Below, in pieces: positions 7,198 to 14,452 of a stretch of DNA of 20,295 nt. Position 1 is the first letter of the stretch, and each line of letters starts with the position of its first letter. The notes below the pieces were generated by a model that searched no databases, was not told the origin of the DNA, and saw only the letters and a list, made by a program, of their open reading frames with translations. Source of the DNA: Streptosporangiaceae bacterium. GTDB lineage: Bacteria; Actinomycetota; Actinomycetes; Streptosporangiales; Streptosporangiaceae. A program made the translations under genes and the position numbers. Location: the NCBI GenBank assembly GCA_030039095.1, contig JASHQP010000450.1, forward strand, positions 1 to 20,295, read 5' to 3'.

Positions 7198-8220
7198 TCA
7201 GTGCCGGGGACGGCCCGCGCTGGAGCGCACGATCAGCTCCGGCGTGACCGGCAGCCGGGCGCCCTGTGCGGGGCGCCCGCAGATCCGGTCGACCAGCAGC
7301 CGCAACGCCTGCTTGCCGAGTTCCCCGAAATCCTGCCGCACCGTGGTCAGCGGGGGAAGGAAGAAGGCAGATTCCGGTATATCGTCAAATCCCACCACAC
7401 TCACATCCACCGGAACCTGGCGCCCGTGCTCGCCCAGCGCCCGGAGCAAACCGAGCGCCATCTGGTCGTTTGCGCAGAACACGGCGCTGACTTCGGGCAT
7501 GCTCGCGAGCTCGTGCCCGATCTCGTAGCCGGATCGCGCCGACCAGTCTCCGCGCACGATTTCAGGCTCCGCGGTGCCCGTCTCCCGCAGCGCCCGGCCC
7601 CACCCCTCCGCGCGCTCCCGCGCGTCCAGCGTGGAGTCTGGGCCGCCCACGTAGTGCACGGTCGGATGGCCAAGGTCGAGCAGGTACCGCGTGGCCTGAA
7701 ACGCGCCCGCGATGTTGTCTATCGCCACCGAGTCGAGCGGCGCGCGGGTGCCACAGCCGACGGCCACGAGCGGCACGTCGGCTGCGACTCCGGTGAGCGC
7801 CTCCAGGGCTGGCATCTCCGAGGCGATGACGATGATGCCTTCGACGCCCTGACCGAGGAACCGGTCGACCGCCTCCTGCATCGACCGGCGGTCGAAGGCG
7901 GGCAGGCTCGTGATCGTGACCGAGTAGCCGGAATGGGCGGCCCGCTCGATGCCGTAGAGCATCGAAGCCGGGCCATAGAGGGTGGTGTCGAACGAGATCA
8001 CGCCGAGTGCGTGCGTGCGCCCGGTGACCAGGCTGCGCGCGGCGGCGTTGGGCCGGTATCCAAGCTGGCGAATGGCCGCAAGCACGTCTTCCCTCGTCTG
8101 CGGCCTGACGTTGGGATGCCCGTTGAGGACGCGGGAGACAGTCTGGTGAGAAACACCGGCCAGCCGGGCGACGTCTGCCATCACCGGCCGTGCGGCTGGC
8201 CCGTTCGCCGTCGACGCCAC
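7198..8220 (-). CDS. LacI-family transcriptional regulator of the arabinose operon
   Basis: A protein of about 340 residues with the classic LacI layout. The N-terminal helix-turn-helix is MADVARLAGVSHQTVSRVLNG, here from about residue 14, with the hinge helix at RPNAAARSLVTGRT. It is followed by a periplasmic-binding-protein-like sensor domain (LGVISFDTTLYGP through VFCANDQMALGLLRAL, VVGFDDIPESAFFLPPLTTVRQDF). I chose GTG 8220 because GAGGGG lies five bases upstream. An ATG at 8250 gives ten more residues but has no clear ribosome binding site. It sits directly upstream of araB on the same strand, with an operator-like palindrome between them, so it probably represses araBDA and may be read together with it. 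It resembles actinobacterial AraR/LacI-type proteins but I do not assign a symbol. Confidence 0.92.
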   Translation of the reverse strand: MASTANGPAARPVMADVARLAGVSHQTVSRVLNGHPNVRPQTREDVLAAIRQLGYRPNAAARSLVTGRTHALGVISFDTTLYGPASMLYGIERAAHSGYSVTITSLPAFDRRSMQEAVDRFLGQGVEGIIVIASEMPALEALTGVAADVPLVAVGCGTRAPLDSVAIDNIAGAFQATRYLLDLGHPTVHYVGGPDSTLDARERAEGWGRALRETGTAEPEIVRGDWSARSGYEIGHELASMPEVSAVFCANDQMALGLLRALGEHGRQVPVDVSVVGFDDIPESAFFLPPLTTVRQDFGELGKQALRLLVDRICGRPAQGARLPVTPELIVRSSAGRPRH

Positions 8221-8421
8221 CAGGTCCCCTCGGTCACTGGCCGATCCCATAGCCCGCCCAACGCGGCGCCCACGGGCAAGGTGATGTTTCCGTTCACATC
8301 CGTTGCCGCCGAACGTCGCGTCCCGAGCAGTATCTAGGGTATGCGAGAGCGTGATGCTGGCTGACGGCCGCCTGTGCGCTCCCATTTGATTGAACGCGCA
8401 GATCCTGGAACCCTACGGCCC

Positions 8422-9891
8422 ATGGAGGGAGCGCTGGACCCGTTCGAGCGACCCATCTCGCCGGAAGCGATGGCCACGCAGACCGCCGAGCTCGAGCAGA
8501 CCGCCGAGGCGAACGAGAAAACGCTGGGCGCGAAGCACCCGGACACCCTCACCGCCCGGGCGGCGCTGGCCCGGGCTTACCTGTTCTCTGGGCGGTTCAC
8601 GCAAGCCGTCTCCCTGTTCGAGACGATCGTGCCGGCCTGCGAGAACGTACTCGGCCCCGATCACGCGGACACGCTGCACTCCCGCAATGATCTTGCGGTC
8701 AGCTACCGCTCAGCGGGCAGAGCGCCGGATGCCGCCGCCCTGCACGAGCACAATCTCTCGATTCAGGAACGGCTGCTCGGAGCCGACCACCCCGGGGCCA
8801 TGGTTACCCGCTCCAACCTCGCCAGCGCGCTGTGGGCCGCGGGCCGCACCGGCGAGGCACTGGCCGCGTACCAGCAGGCCCTGGCTGACCAGGAACGGGT
8901 GCTCGGCACGGAGCACGCCGACGCCGCACGCACCCGCGGCAATCTCGCCAGCGCGTGCCGAGCCGACGGGCGTATACCTGAAGCGATCGCCATGCACGAG
9001 CAGAACCTGGGCATCCGGGAGCGGGCTCTGGGGCCGGATGATCCCGACACGCTCTCCTCGCAGCATGGCCTGGCACGAGCGTTTGCTGCCGCCGGACGGC
9101 TTGTTGACGCGGTGCCGCTGCAACGTCAGGTAGCCGCCGACCGCGAACGGGTGCTCGGAGCCGATCACCCGGACACCCTGGCGTCCCGCGCCGGCCTGGC
9201 CGCCGTCTACAGCGCTGCCGGCTGGTTTCCCGACGCCATCGTTCTCTTCGGCGCCGCGGTCGCCGACGCCGAGCGGGTGCTCGGCGTCGATCACCCGGAC
9301 ACGCTCGCGTACCGGAACGATCTCGCAGCGGCCTGCCAGCAGGCCGGGCGGACCAGCGAGGCTATCGAACTGCTCGAGCCGACCCTCGCCAGCCGGGAGC
9401 GCCTGCTCGGCCCGCAGCACCCGGACACCCTGGCATCCCGCAACGACCTGGCCGCCGTGTATGCCAAGACCGGCCGGCTGGCAGACGCGATCACACTGCA
9501 CGAGCGCAACGTTGCCGACCTGGAGCGGCTGCTCGGGGCCGATCACCCGACCACCCTCACCTCCCGAAGCAACCTCGCCGCCGCATACGGCCGGGCGGAC
9601 CGGCTGCCCGAGGCGATCGCGCTGCACGAGCAGGCGCTGGCCGACCGCGAGCGGCTGCTCGGCCCCGATCACCCGGCCACGCTCACCTCGTGCAACAACC
9701 TCGCCGCCGCCTACGCCCGGGCCAGCCGCCTGCGGGAGTCGATCGCCTACTACAAGCGCGCATTCGTCGGCCGCAAGCGCATCCTGGGCGCCGACCACCC
9801 CGCCACCCGTGCCTCCCGCGAGGCCCTCGTCCGCGTCCGCGACCGCCGCCACGCCTCCTTGCTGAGCCCGCGCCGCCGCCACCCCTCCTGA
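8422..9891 (+). CDS. Tetratricopeptide-repeat protein of about eleven 42-residue units
   Basis: This 489-residue protein is almost wholly repeats. Each unit follows a pattern like RERLLGPDHPDTLxSRNNLAxAYxxAGRxxEAIxLHEQ, the 42-residue TPR form (TPR_10/TPR_12, kinesin-light-chain-like) common in actinobacterial signalling and NB-ARC-type proteins. Counting the LGxxHP cores gives eleven, beginning near residue 35 and ending shortly before a basic, Arg/His-rich tail. No signal peptide, membrane segment, NTPase or catalytic domain is visible, so it is probably a cytosolic scaffold. The start is uncertain: GTG 8374, ATG 8422 and ATG 8470 are all in frame and none has a strong ribosome binding site. 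It stands alone, divergent from the arabinose regulator, with a stem-loop after its stop. I do not know its partner. Confidence 0.88.
   Translation: MEGALDPFERPISPEAMATQTAELEQTAEANEKTLGAKHPDTLTARAALARAYLFSGRFTQAVSLFETIVPACENVLGPDHADTLHSRNDLAVSYRSAGRAPDAAALHEHNLSIQERLLGADHPGAMVTRSNLASALWAAGRTGEALAAYQQALADQERVLGTEHADAARTRGNLASACRADGRIPEAIAMHEQNLGIRERALGPDDPDTLSSQHGLARAFAAAGRLVDAVPLQRQVAADRERVLGADHPDTLASRAGLAAVYSAAGWFPDAIVLFGAAVADAERVLGVDHPDTLAYRNDLAAACQQAGRTSEAIELLEPTLASRERLLGPQHPDTLASRNDLAAVYAKTGRLADAITLHERNVADLERLLGADHPTTLTSRSNLAAAYGRADRLPEAIALHEQALADRERLLGPDHPATLTSCNNLAAAYARASRLRESIAYYKRAFVGRKRILGADHPATRASREALVRVRDRRHASLLSPRRRHPS
8520..9840 (+). repeat. 126-bp-period internal repeat within the TPR gene
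   Basis: The coding repeats give a DNA periodicity of 126 bp. The core around GAGCGGxTGCTCGGxxxCGATCACCC recurs about eleven times with drift. Adjacent units near 9390-9680 are the most alike, suggesting more recent duplication or homogenisation there. Confidence 0.75.
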
Positions 9892-9954
9892 TGGCCTCGC
9901 ACGCCCCGCCGCCGCCCCGCACGCCCCGCCGCCGCCTGGCGTAGTGTCGCCGGC

Positions 9955-9990
9955 CCGTCGCTGTCGTCCTAGCGACAGCGACGGCACTTT
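9955..9990 (+). terminator. Probable terminator of the TPR gene
   Basis: A perfect 12-bp stem (9955-9966 pairing with 9973-9984) closes a 6-base loop, and a short CACTTTCAC follows. It begins 63 bases after the TPR stop. The stem is strong but the T-run is short, as often seen in GC-rich actinomycete terminators. Confidence 0.65.
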
Positions 9991-10275
9991 CACACTAATG
10001 ACGCGGGCGAACTGGGCATCCTAAATGTGCTATTTATTGGCTTTTGACTGGCAGGAAGCCATCCTGGTTTGGGACCTCAGGGGTTTCGGCGGCGTCCAGA
10101 TGAGATTTGCGGCTGGCCGATTCCGGGGCCTGACGGTTCTGAGCTGGCTCGCGGCCACACCCCGTCCCGCAGCTCGCCTGATCTGAGAGCGGGAGGCGAT
10201 TTGTGCGCTATTCGGCACGCCGAGTCGGGCACAGACGCGGTCTATAACGACTGAACTAAGGAAGTTCACCCCCTC

Positions 10276-10303
10276 TTGACAGTGGCGCAATGCCGGATTG
10301 ACA
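10276..10303 (+). promoter_or_regulatory. Candidate rha promoter elements: two TTGACA boxes
   Basis: Perfect -35-like TTGACA hexamers occur at 10276-10281 and 10298-10303, 22 bp apart, some 70-95 bases before the rhaT start. Neither has an obvious TATAAT-like -10 at the usual 16-18 base distance, so the promoter assignment is tentative. The operator-like palindrome lies just downstream, where a repressor could block it. Confidence 0.35.
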
Positions 10304-10317
10304 CTACTTCACAGATT

Positions 10318-10329
10318 TGAAACGTTCCA
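10318..10329 (+). promoter_or_regulatory. Operator-like palindrome upstream of the rhamnose operon
   Basis: TGAAACGTTCCA is one base off a perfect TGAAACGTTTCA-type palindrome with the central CG typical of LacI-family operators. It lies 43 bases before the rhaT start and downstream of the TTGACA boxes. It differs from the arabinose operator, suggesting a separate rhamnose-responsive repressor encoded outside the window. Confidence 0.5.
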
Positions 10330-10372
10330 TAAATTCGGGCGTCCGGAGACCGGCGGCCAGGAGGTTGAGTCC

Positions 10373-12079
10373 ATGGACCCTGGGCACGGTGCCGACCGGC
10401 GCATCGATGGCCCGGGCCAGGGCGCTGCTTCCCCGAACCCGGCGCCCGAGCGGTCCGCTGACCCGGCACCGGCTGGCCACGGGACAAGCCCGAGCAGCCC
10501 AGCACCGGCTGGCCACGGGACACGCTCGAGCCACGAGACTGCAGGGGACAGCGCGGCGGATGGAGGCCGGCCGGCGGGAACGCCGCTCTTGTCGCTGCGG
10601 CACGCCGCCAAGGCGTTCGGCGCGGTGCAGGCGATCGCAGACGCCTCGATCGAGCTCTACGGCGGGGAGGTTCACGCGCTCGTCGGTGAGAACGGAGCGG
10701 GCAAGTCCACGCTGGTGAAGATCCTGGCCGGGGTGTACCAGCCGGACAGCGGGGAGTTGCTGGTCGGTGGAGGGCCGGCCGCCCTGCACAGCCCGGCGGC
10801 CGCCCAGGACGCTGGGATAGCCGTGATCTACCAGGAACCCACCCTGTTCCCGGACCTGACCGCCGCGGAGAACATCTTCATGGGGCGCCAGCCGCTGCGG
10901 CGCGGAAGGCGCATCGACGCCAGGCAGATGCGGGAACAGGCCCGGGACTTGTTCCAGCGACTGGGTGTCCGGATCGACCCCGGCCGTATCTGCCGCGGCC
11001 TTTCCATCGCCGACCAGCAGATCATCGAGATCGCCAAGGCGCTGTCCCTCGAAGCCAAGATCATCGTGATGGACGAGCCGACGGCGGCGCTGTCGGCGGC
11101 CGAGGTGGACCGGCTGTTCGACGTCGCGCGGACGCTGCGCGCCTCGGGAGCGGCGGTGCTGTTCATCTCTCACCGCCTGGAGGAGGTCTTCGAGATATGC
11201 CAGCGGGTCACCGTGATGCGCGACGGCCGACAGGTGCTGACCAGGGAACTTGCCGGGCTCACCGCGGATGAGCTGGTCCGCGCCATGGTGGGCAGGAAGC
11301 TGGACGAACGCGTCGCCGCCGACCGCGCGGCACCCGGGGAACTGGTGCTGAAGGTCGAGCGGCTCACCAGGGAGGGCGTATTCGTCGACGTCTCCTTCGA
11401 CGTGCGCGCGGGCGAGGTCGTGGCCATGTCCGGCCTCGTCGGCTCGGGCCGGAGCGAGGTCGCGCGTGCGATCTTCGGCATCGACGGCTACGACGCCGGC
11501 TCGGTCACGGTGCACGAGCACCCGCTGCGCAAGTCCTCCCCCACCAGCGCGATGGCCGCCGGCGTCGGCTTCGTGCCCGAGGACCGCCGCCAGCAGGGAC
11601 TCGTCATGGAGATGTCGGTGCAGCAGAACATGGCTCTCGCCTCGCTCGGCCGGCTGCGCCACGCCGGCCTCATATCCGGGAAGTCGGAACGCGACTTCGC
11701 CGCTGACTGGGCGCTGAAATTGCGGATCAAGTTCGGGCGCCTCACCGACCCGGTCTCGCAGCTTTCGGGCGGGAACCAGCAGAAGGTCGTGCTGGCGAAG
11801 TGGCTCGGGCGCAACCCGAGCTTGCTGATCGTGGACGAGCCAACCCGGGGCATCGACATCGCCACAAAGGGTGAGGTGCACCGGCTGCTATCGGAACTAG
11901 CGGGAAACGGAGTCGCGATCTTGATGATCTCCTCGGAGCTGCCCGAGGTGCTCCGCGTCGGCGACCGGATCCTGGTGATGCGGGAGGGACGGCTGGTCGG
12001 CGAGTACGACCGCGCGGACGCCTCGGAAGAAAAGATCATGTCCGCGGCGACCGGCCAGCTTCACGAGAAGGCACCGTGA
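10373..12079 (+). CDS. rhaT: Rhamnose ABC transporter ATP-binding protein (tandem ATPase, RbsA/RhaT type)
   Basis: A 568-residue duplicated ABC ATPase that powers import of the sugar delivered by RhaS. The first half has Walker A GENGAGKST (105-113), a sugar-importer-type signature LSIADQQ (about 210-216) and Walker B IIVMDEP (230-236). The second half has the degenerate Walker A normal for this family (SGLVGSGRSE), signature LSGGNQQ (464-470) and Walker B LLIVDEPTRGID (484-495). The first 70 or so residues are a Pro/Gly/Ala/Ser-rich extension absent from typical members (about 500 aa) and containing a 12-residue duplication. The start ATG 10373 has AGGAGG eight bases upstream; the frame is open further upstream but without a good site. 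It is the first gene of the rhamnose operon. The substrate is inferred from the downstream genes. Confidence 0.94.
   Translation: MDPGHGADRRIDGPGQGAASPNPAPERSADPAPAGHGTSPSSPAPAGHGTRSSHETAGDSAADGGRPAGTPLLSLRHAAKAFGAVQAIADASIELYGGEVHALVGENGAGKSTLVKILAGVYQPDSGELLVGGGPAALHSPAAAQDAGIAVIYQEPTLFPDLTAAENIFMGRQPLRRGRRIDARQMREQARDLFQRLGVRIDPGRICRGLSIADQQIIEIAKALSLEAKIIVMDEPTAALSAAEVDRLFDVARTLRASGAAVLFISHRLEEVFEICQRVTVMRDGRQVLTRELAGLTADELVRAMVGRKLDERVAADRAAPGELVLKVERLTREGVFVDVSFDVRAGEVVAMSGLVGSGRSEVARAIFGIDGYDAGSVTVHEHPLRKSSPTSAMAAGVGFVPEDRRQQGLVMEMSVQQNMALASLGRLRHAGLISGKSERDFAADWALKLRIKFGRLTDPVSQLSGGNQQKVVLAKWLGRNPSLLIVDEPTRGIDIATKGEVHRLLSELAGNGVAILMISSELPEVLRVGDRILVMREGRLVGEYDRADASEEKIMSAATGQLHEKAP
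10466..10522 (+). repeat. 36-bp-offset direct repeat in the rhaT N-terminal extension
   Basis: A 21-bp sequence (10466-10486) recurs exactly at 10502-10522. The 36-bp period keeps frame and produces PAPAGHGTSPSS followed by PAPAGHGTRSSH in the disordered-looking N-terminus of the ATPase. Confidence 0.9.
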
Positions 12080-12160
12080 GCGACGCACGCGCAGCGGGCG
12101 GAGAAGCGAACCACGACGCCACCGTGAGCGACGCACGCGCAGCGGGCGGAGAAGCGAACC
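12072..12160 (+). repeat. 41-bp perfect direct repeat between rhaT and rhaP
   Basis: Bases 12072-12112 and 12120-12160 are identical over 41 bp and separated by 7 bp, a 48-bp period. The first copy overlaps the rhaT stop codon; the second ends 10 bases before the rhaP start. A fragment of the repeat's start (GGTGAGCG) recurs at the rhaP start itself, suggesting the original joint was a GTGA overlap that was duplicated. Confidence 0.93.
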
Positions 12161-12174
12161 GGGGGCCACGGTGA
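12076..12174 (+). CDS. Possible 32-codon repeat-encoded ORF coupling rhaT to rhaP
   Basis: GTG at 12076 overlaps the rhaT stop as GTGA, and the frame runs 32 codons to a TGA at 12172-12174 that overlaps the rhaP start as GTGA. The peptide is two 16-residue units, VSDARAAGGEANHDAT and VSDARAAGGEANRGPR. The 48-bp repeat period preserves the frame. rhaP has only a weak ribosome binding site, so ribosomes finishing this ORF could re-initiate on it. It may be a coupling device, or just a duplicated stop/start joint that happens to stay open. I know no homologue. Confidence 0.4.
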   Translation: MSDARAAGGEANHDATVSDARAAGGEANRGPR

Positions 12175-13226
12175 GCGCGACCCTGGCGCCGCCGAGGGAG
12201 CCATCGGGCGCGCCGGCCGAGGTCGGATCGCGCCGGCTGACCGAGCGGGTCTTCCGGGTGCGGGAAACCGGCATCATCGCGGTCCTGGCGCTGTTCGTCC
12301 TGATCACCGCCGTGATCCAGCCGCGCTTCGTCAGCTCGTCGAACATCCAGTTCATCCTCGTCAACACCGCGGTCTACGCACTCGTGGCGCTCGGCGAGAC
12401 CCTGGTGATCATCACAAGGAACGTGGACCTGTCGGTTCAGTCGGTGCTGGCGCTGTCCGCATACCTGTCGGCCGGGTTGTTCGGGCACGTGCACGGCATC
12501 CCGATCCCCGTCGTGTTCGGTGTCGGGCTCGGCATCGGGCTGGCATTCGGAGCGGCCAACGGGCTGATGGTGTCGCTCGGGCGCGTACCCAGCCTGGTCG
12601 TCACGCTCGCCACCCTGTACATCATCCAGGGCATCGACATCCTGGTCGTCGGCGGCAACGAGGTCGTCGCCTCGTCGCTGCCCGCCGGTTTCGTCGACAT
12701 CCCGAACGTGACCATCTTCGACATCCCGTGGCTGGCGATCGTGGTGGCCGCCGTGGTCGGGGCCGGGGCGTACTACCTGCGCTCGTTCCGCTCCGGCCGC
12801 GAGCTGTACGCGATCGGGTCGAACCCGGATGGCGCCCGGCTGGCCGGCATCCCGGTGGCCCGGCGGGTGTTCACCGCGTTCACGCTGTGTGGCGGGATCT
12901 CTGGGGTCGGCGGCGTGCTGTGGGCCGCCCAGTACCAGACGATCAACACCAGCGCGGGCGGCACCAACTTCTCGCTGATCGTGATCGCGGCGGTCGTGGT
13001 CGGCGGCGTGGCCATCTTCGGCGGCAGCGGCAGCGCCGCGGGCGCAGCGATCGGGGCACTGCTGCTCGGCACCATCAACGTCGCCCTCGACGTGCTGGGC
13101 ATTTCCGACTTCTGGGACCAGGCGATCGCCGGGTTCCTGCTGCTGCTCGCCATCACCCTCGACCGCGGCATCTCGGTCCGGCTCGCGGCGGCGCTGCGCA
13201 AGAGGAGTGCCCGCGATGCAGCCTGA
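12171..13226 (+). CDS. rhaP: Rhamnose ABC transporter permease 1 (BPD_transp_2 family)
   Basis: A 351-residue inner-membrane permease of the ribose/rhamnose importer class. A cytosolic N-terminus of about 30 residues leads into roughly nine to ten hydrophobic helices. The family motif NVDLSVQSVLALSAYLSAG (related to GIDLSVGSV in RbsC) is near residue 84. SNPDGARLAGIPVARRVF is the conserved cytoplasmic segment thought to contact the ATPase, and GGVAIFGGSGSAAGAAIGAL lies in the C-terminal half. The GTG start at 12171 has only a GGGGG run nearby and overlaps the stop of a short upstream ORF. It pairs with the next gene to form the membrane channel; the two coding regions overlap by 11 bases. Confidence 0.93.
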   Translation: MSATLAPPREPSGAPAEVGSRRLTERVFRVRETGIIAVLALFVLITAVIQPRFVSSSNIQFILVNTAVYALVALGETLVIITRNVDLSVQSVLALSAYLSAGLFGHVHGIPIPVVFGVGLGIGLAFGAANGLMVSLGRVPSLVVTLATLYIIQGIDILVVGGNEVVASSLPAGFVDIPNVTIFDIPWLAIVVAAVVGAGAYYLRSFRSGRELYAIGSNPDGARLAGIPVARRVFTAFTLCGGISGVGGVLWAAQYQTINTSAGGTNFSLIVIAAVVVGGVAIFGGSGSAAGAAIGALLLGTINVALDVLGISDFWDQAIAGFLLLLAITLDRGISVRLAAALRKRSARDAA

Positions 13227-14289
13227 TCGGGACACGTCGCTGGCCGCGACCGTCGGCGCGCCGCCCGGCTGGCGCTCACGGTTCGACTCCAGGAACATGC
13301 TCGGCTGGGAGGCCGGCCTGGCGGTCGTCGTCATCGCGATCGGGATTCTCGGCGTCTCGACCTCGCCCGAGTTCCTGACCGGGAACAACATCTTCAACCT
13401 GGGCCTGCAGTCCGGCGAGATCGCGATAATGGCGCTGCCGATGACGCTCATCATCATCAGCGGCGAGATCGACCTTTCGGTCGCCTCGATCATGGGCATG
13501 TCCAGCGCGCTGCTCGGGTACCTGTGGGGCAAGCACTGGCCAATGCTGGTCATCTTCCTCGTCATCCTGCTGGCCGGCGTGCTGGCGGGGGCGATCAACG
13601 GGCTGCTGATCACGCGGCTCGGCCTGCCCTCACTGGCGGTCACGATCGGCACGCTCGGCCTGTACCGCGGGGTGGCCAACATCATCCTCGGCCCCAACAC
13701 GATCTCGAACTTCCCGGCCAGCTACGCGAACATCGGCGTCACCGGGGTGCTCAACACCAATCTGTCGTTCTCGGCCGCGGTCTTCATCGTCCTGGCCGTG
13801 ATCTTCGGCGTGGTGCTGCACTTCACGCCCGTCGGCCGGTCGATCTATGCGATGGGCGCCAGTCCCGAGGCAGCGACGTTCGCCGGGATCCGGGTCAAGC
13901 GCATCAAGACCCTCCTGTTCATCGTCTCCGGCATGATCTGCTCGCTGGCAGGCGTGCTGCTGACCTTCCGCCTGTCCACCTCGGTCAATACCAACGGGCT
14001 CGGCCTCGAGCTCGACGTCGTCGCCGTTGTGCTGCTCGGCGGGGTCTCGATCTTCGGCGGCAAGGGAACGATCGTGGGCGTCGTGCTCGGGGTGCTCGCG
14101 TTCGCGGGAATCCAGAACGCCCTGCTGCTGACGAGTTTCAACCAGGAGGCGGCCAGCATTCCCGTTGGCGGCCTCCTGCTGGTCAGCGTGTTCGTGCCGA
14201 ACATGGCCACACTCACGCGCCGGATACGCGGCGTGATCGCAAGGAGAGGCAAGGCTGCGCCTTCGGCTGTCGGAACCGGACATGACTGA
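13216..14289 (+). CDS. rhaQ: Rhamnose ABC transporter permease 2 (BPD_transp_2 family)
   Basis: A 357-residue multi-spanning permease, the partner of the preceding gene. It shows ISGEIDLSVASIMGMSSALLG (the family's IDLSV motif), GLPSLAVTIGTLGLYRGVANIILG, the cytoplasmic loop GASPEAATFAGIRVKRIK and GGVSIFGGKGTIVGVVLGVL. The start ATG 13216 has AGGAG eight bases upstream. A GTG nine bases earlier lacks room for a ribosome binding site. The start lies inside the end of rhaP, so translation is probably coupled. The stop is followed by a 163-base gap before the binding-protein gene, the longest inside the operon; I see no clear terminator or promoter in it. Confidence 0.93.
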   Translation: MQPDRDTSLAATVGAPPGWRSRFDSRNMLGWEAGLAVVVIAIGILGVSTSPEFLTGNNIFNLGLQSGEIAIMALPMTLIIISGEIDLSVASIMGMSSALLGYLWGKHWPMLVIFLVILLAGVLAGAINGLLITRLGLPSLAVTIGTLGLYRGVANIILGPNTISNFPASYANIGVTGVLNTNLSFSAAVFIVLAVIFGVVLHFTPVGRSIYAMGASPEAATFAGIRVKRIKTLLFIVSGMICSLAGVLLTFRLSTSVNTNGLGLELDVVAVVLLGGVSIFGGKGTIVGVVLGVLAFAGIQNALLLTSFNQEAASIPVGGLLLVSVFVPNMATLTRRIRGVIARRGKAAPSAVGTGHD

Positions 14290-14452
14290 CGGCGTGGCAC
14301 GCGCGCAACGCGGGCGGCAAGACGGGACTGGCCACGTGCCGGCGTTGGCCCGTGCCGTCACTGCTACCCGCCCATTACCGCCCCGGGCGGCACCCTCATA
14401 TCCGCACTATCGGCACCCGGTTTTTTGGGCCACCAGTTGAAAGGATTCATAG

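Larger units (their letters stand above)
9892..10372. other. 481-bp gene-free region between the TPR gene and the rhamnose operon
   Basis: Apart from the terminator stem-loop near its left end and the operator and promoter candidates near its right end, I see no gene here. The bases at about 10010-10060 are clearly AT-richer than the surroundings. A minus-strand reading frame of 86 codons (10030-10290) exists but has no recognisable motif and would run into the TPR terminator, so I do not call it. The stretch most likely holds the 5' control region of the rha operon; the middle part (about 10060-10250) is unexplained. Confidence 0.5.

Noticed and set aside
8520..9840. Regularly spaced repeats that might suggest a CRISPR-like array
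   Set aside because: The 126-bp units are coding, in frame, and translate to TPR motifs; there are no short identical repeats with unique spacers.
8710..9993. Minus-strand open frame of 427 codons opposite the TPR gene, with its own periodic Gly/Val-rich pattern
   Set aside because: The periodicity is just the reverse reading of the TPR repeats, and no ribosome binding site or known motif is seen.
10030..10290. 86-codon minus-strand frame in the gap before the rha operon
   Set aside because: No recognisable domain, no supported ribosome binding site, and its direction would run into the TPR gene. Kept only as part of the unexplained gap.
12036..13700. Minus-strand open frame of 554 codons across the two permease genes
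   Set aside because: The translation is rich in Asp, Arg and Gln and motif-free, while the plus strand gives two well-formed membrane permeases.
14290..14452. CCGCCC/GGGCGG mirror and a T6 run near 14385-14425 as a possible terminator between rhaQ and rhaS
   Set aside because: The mirror leaves a loop of one to three bases and lies about 30 bases from the T-run, so it does not form a normal intrinsic terminator.
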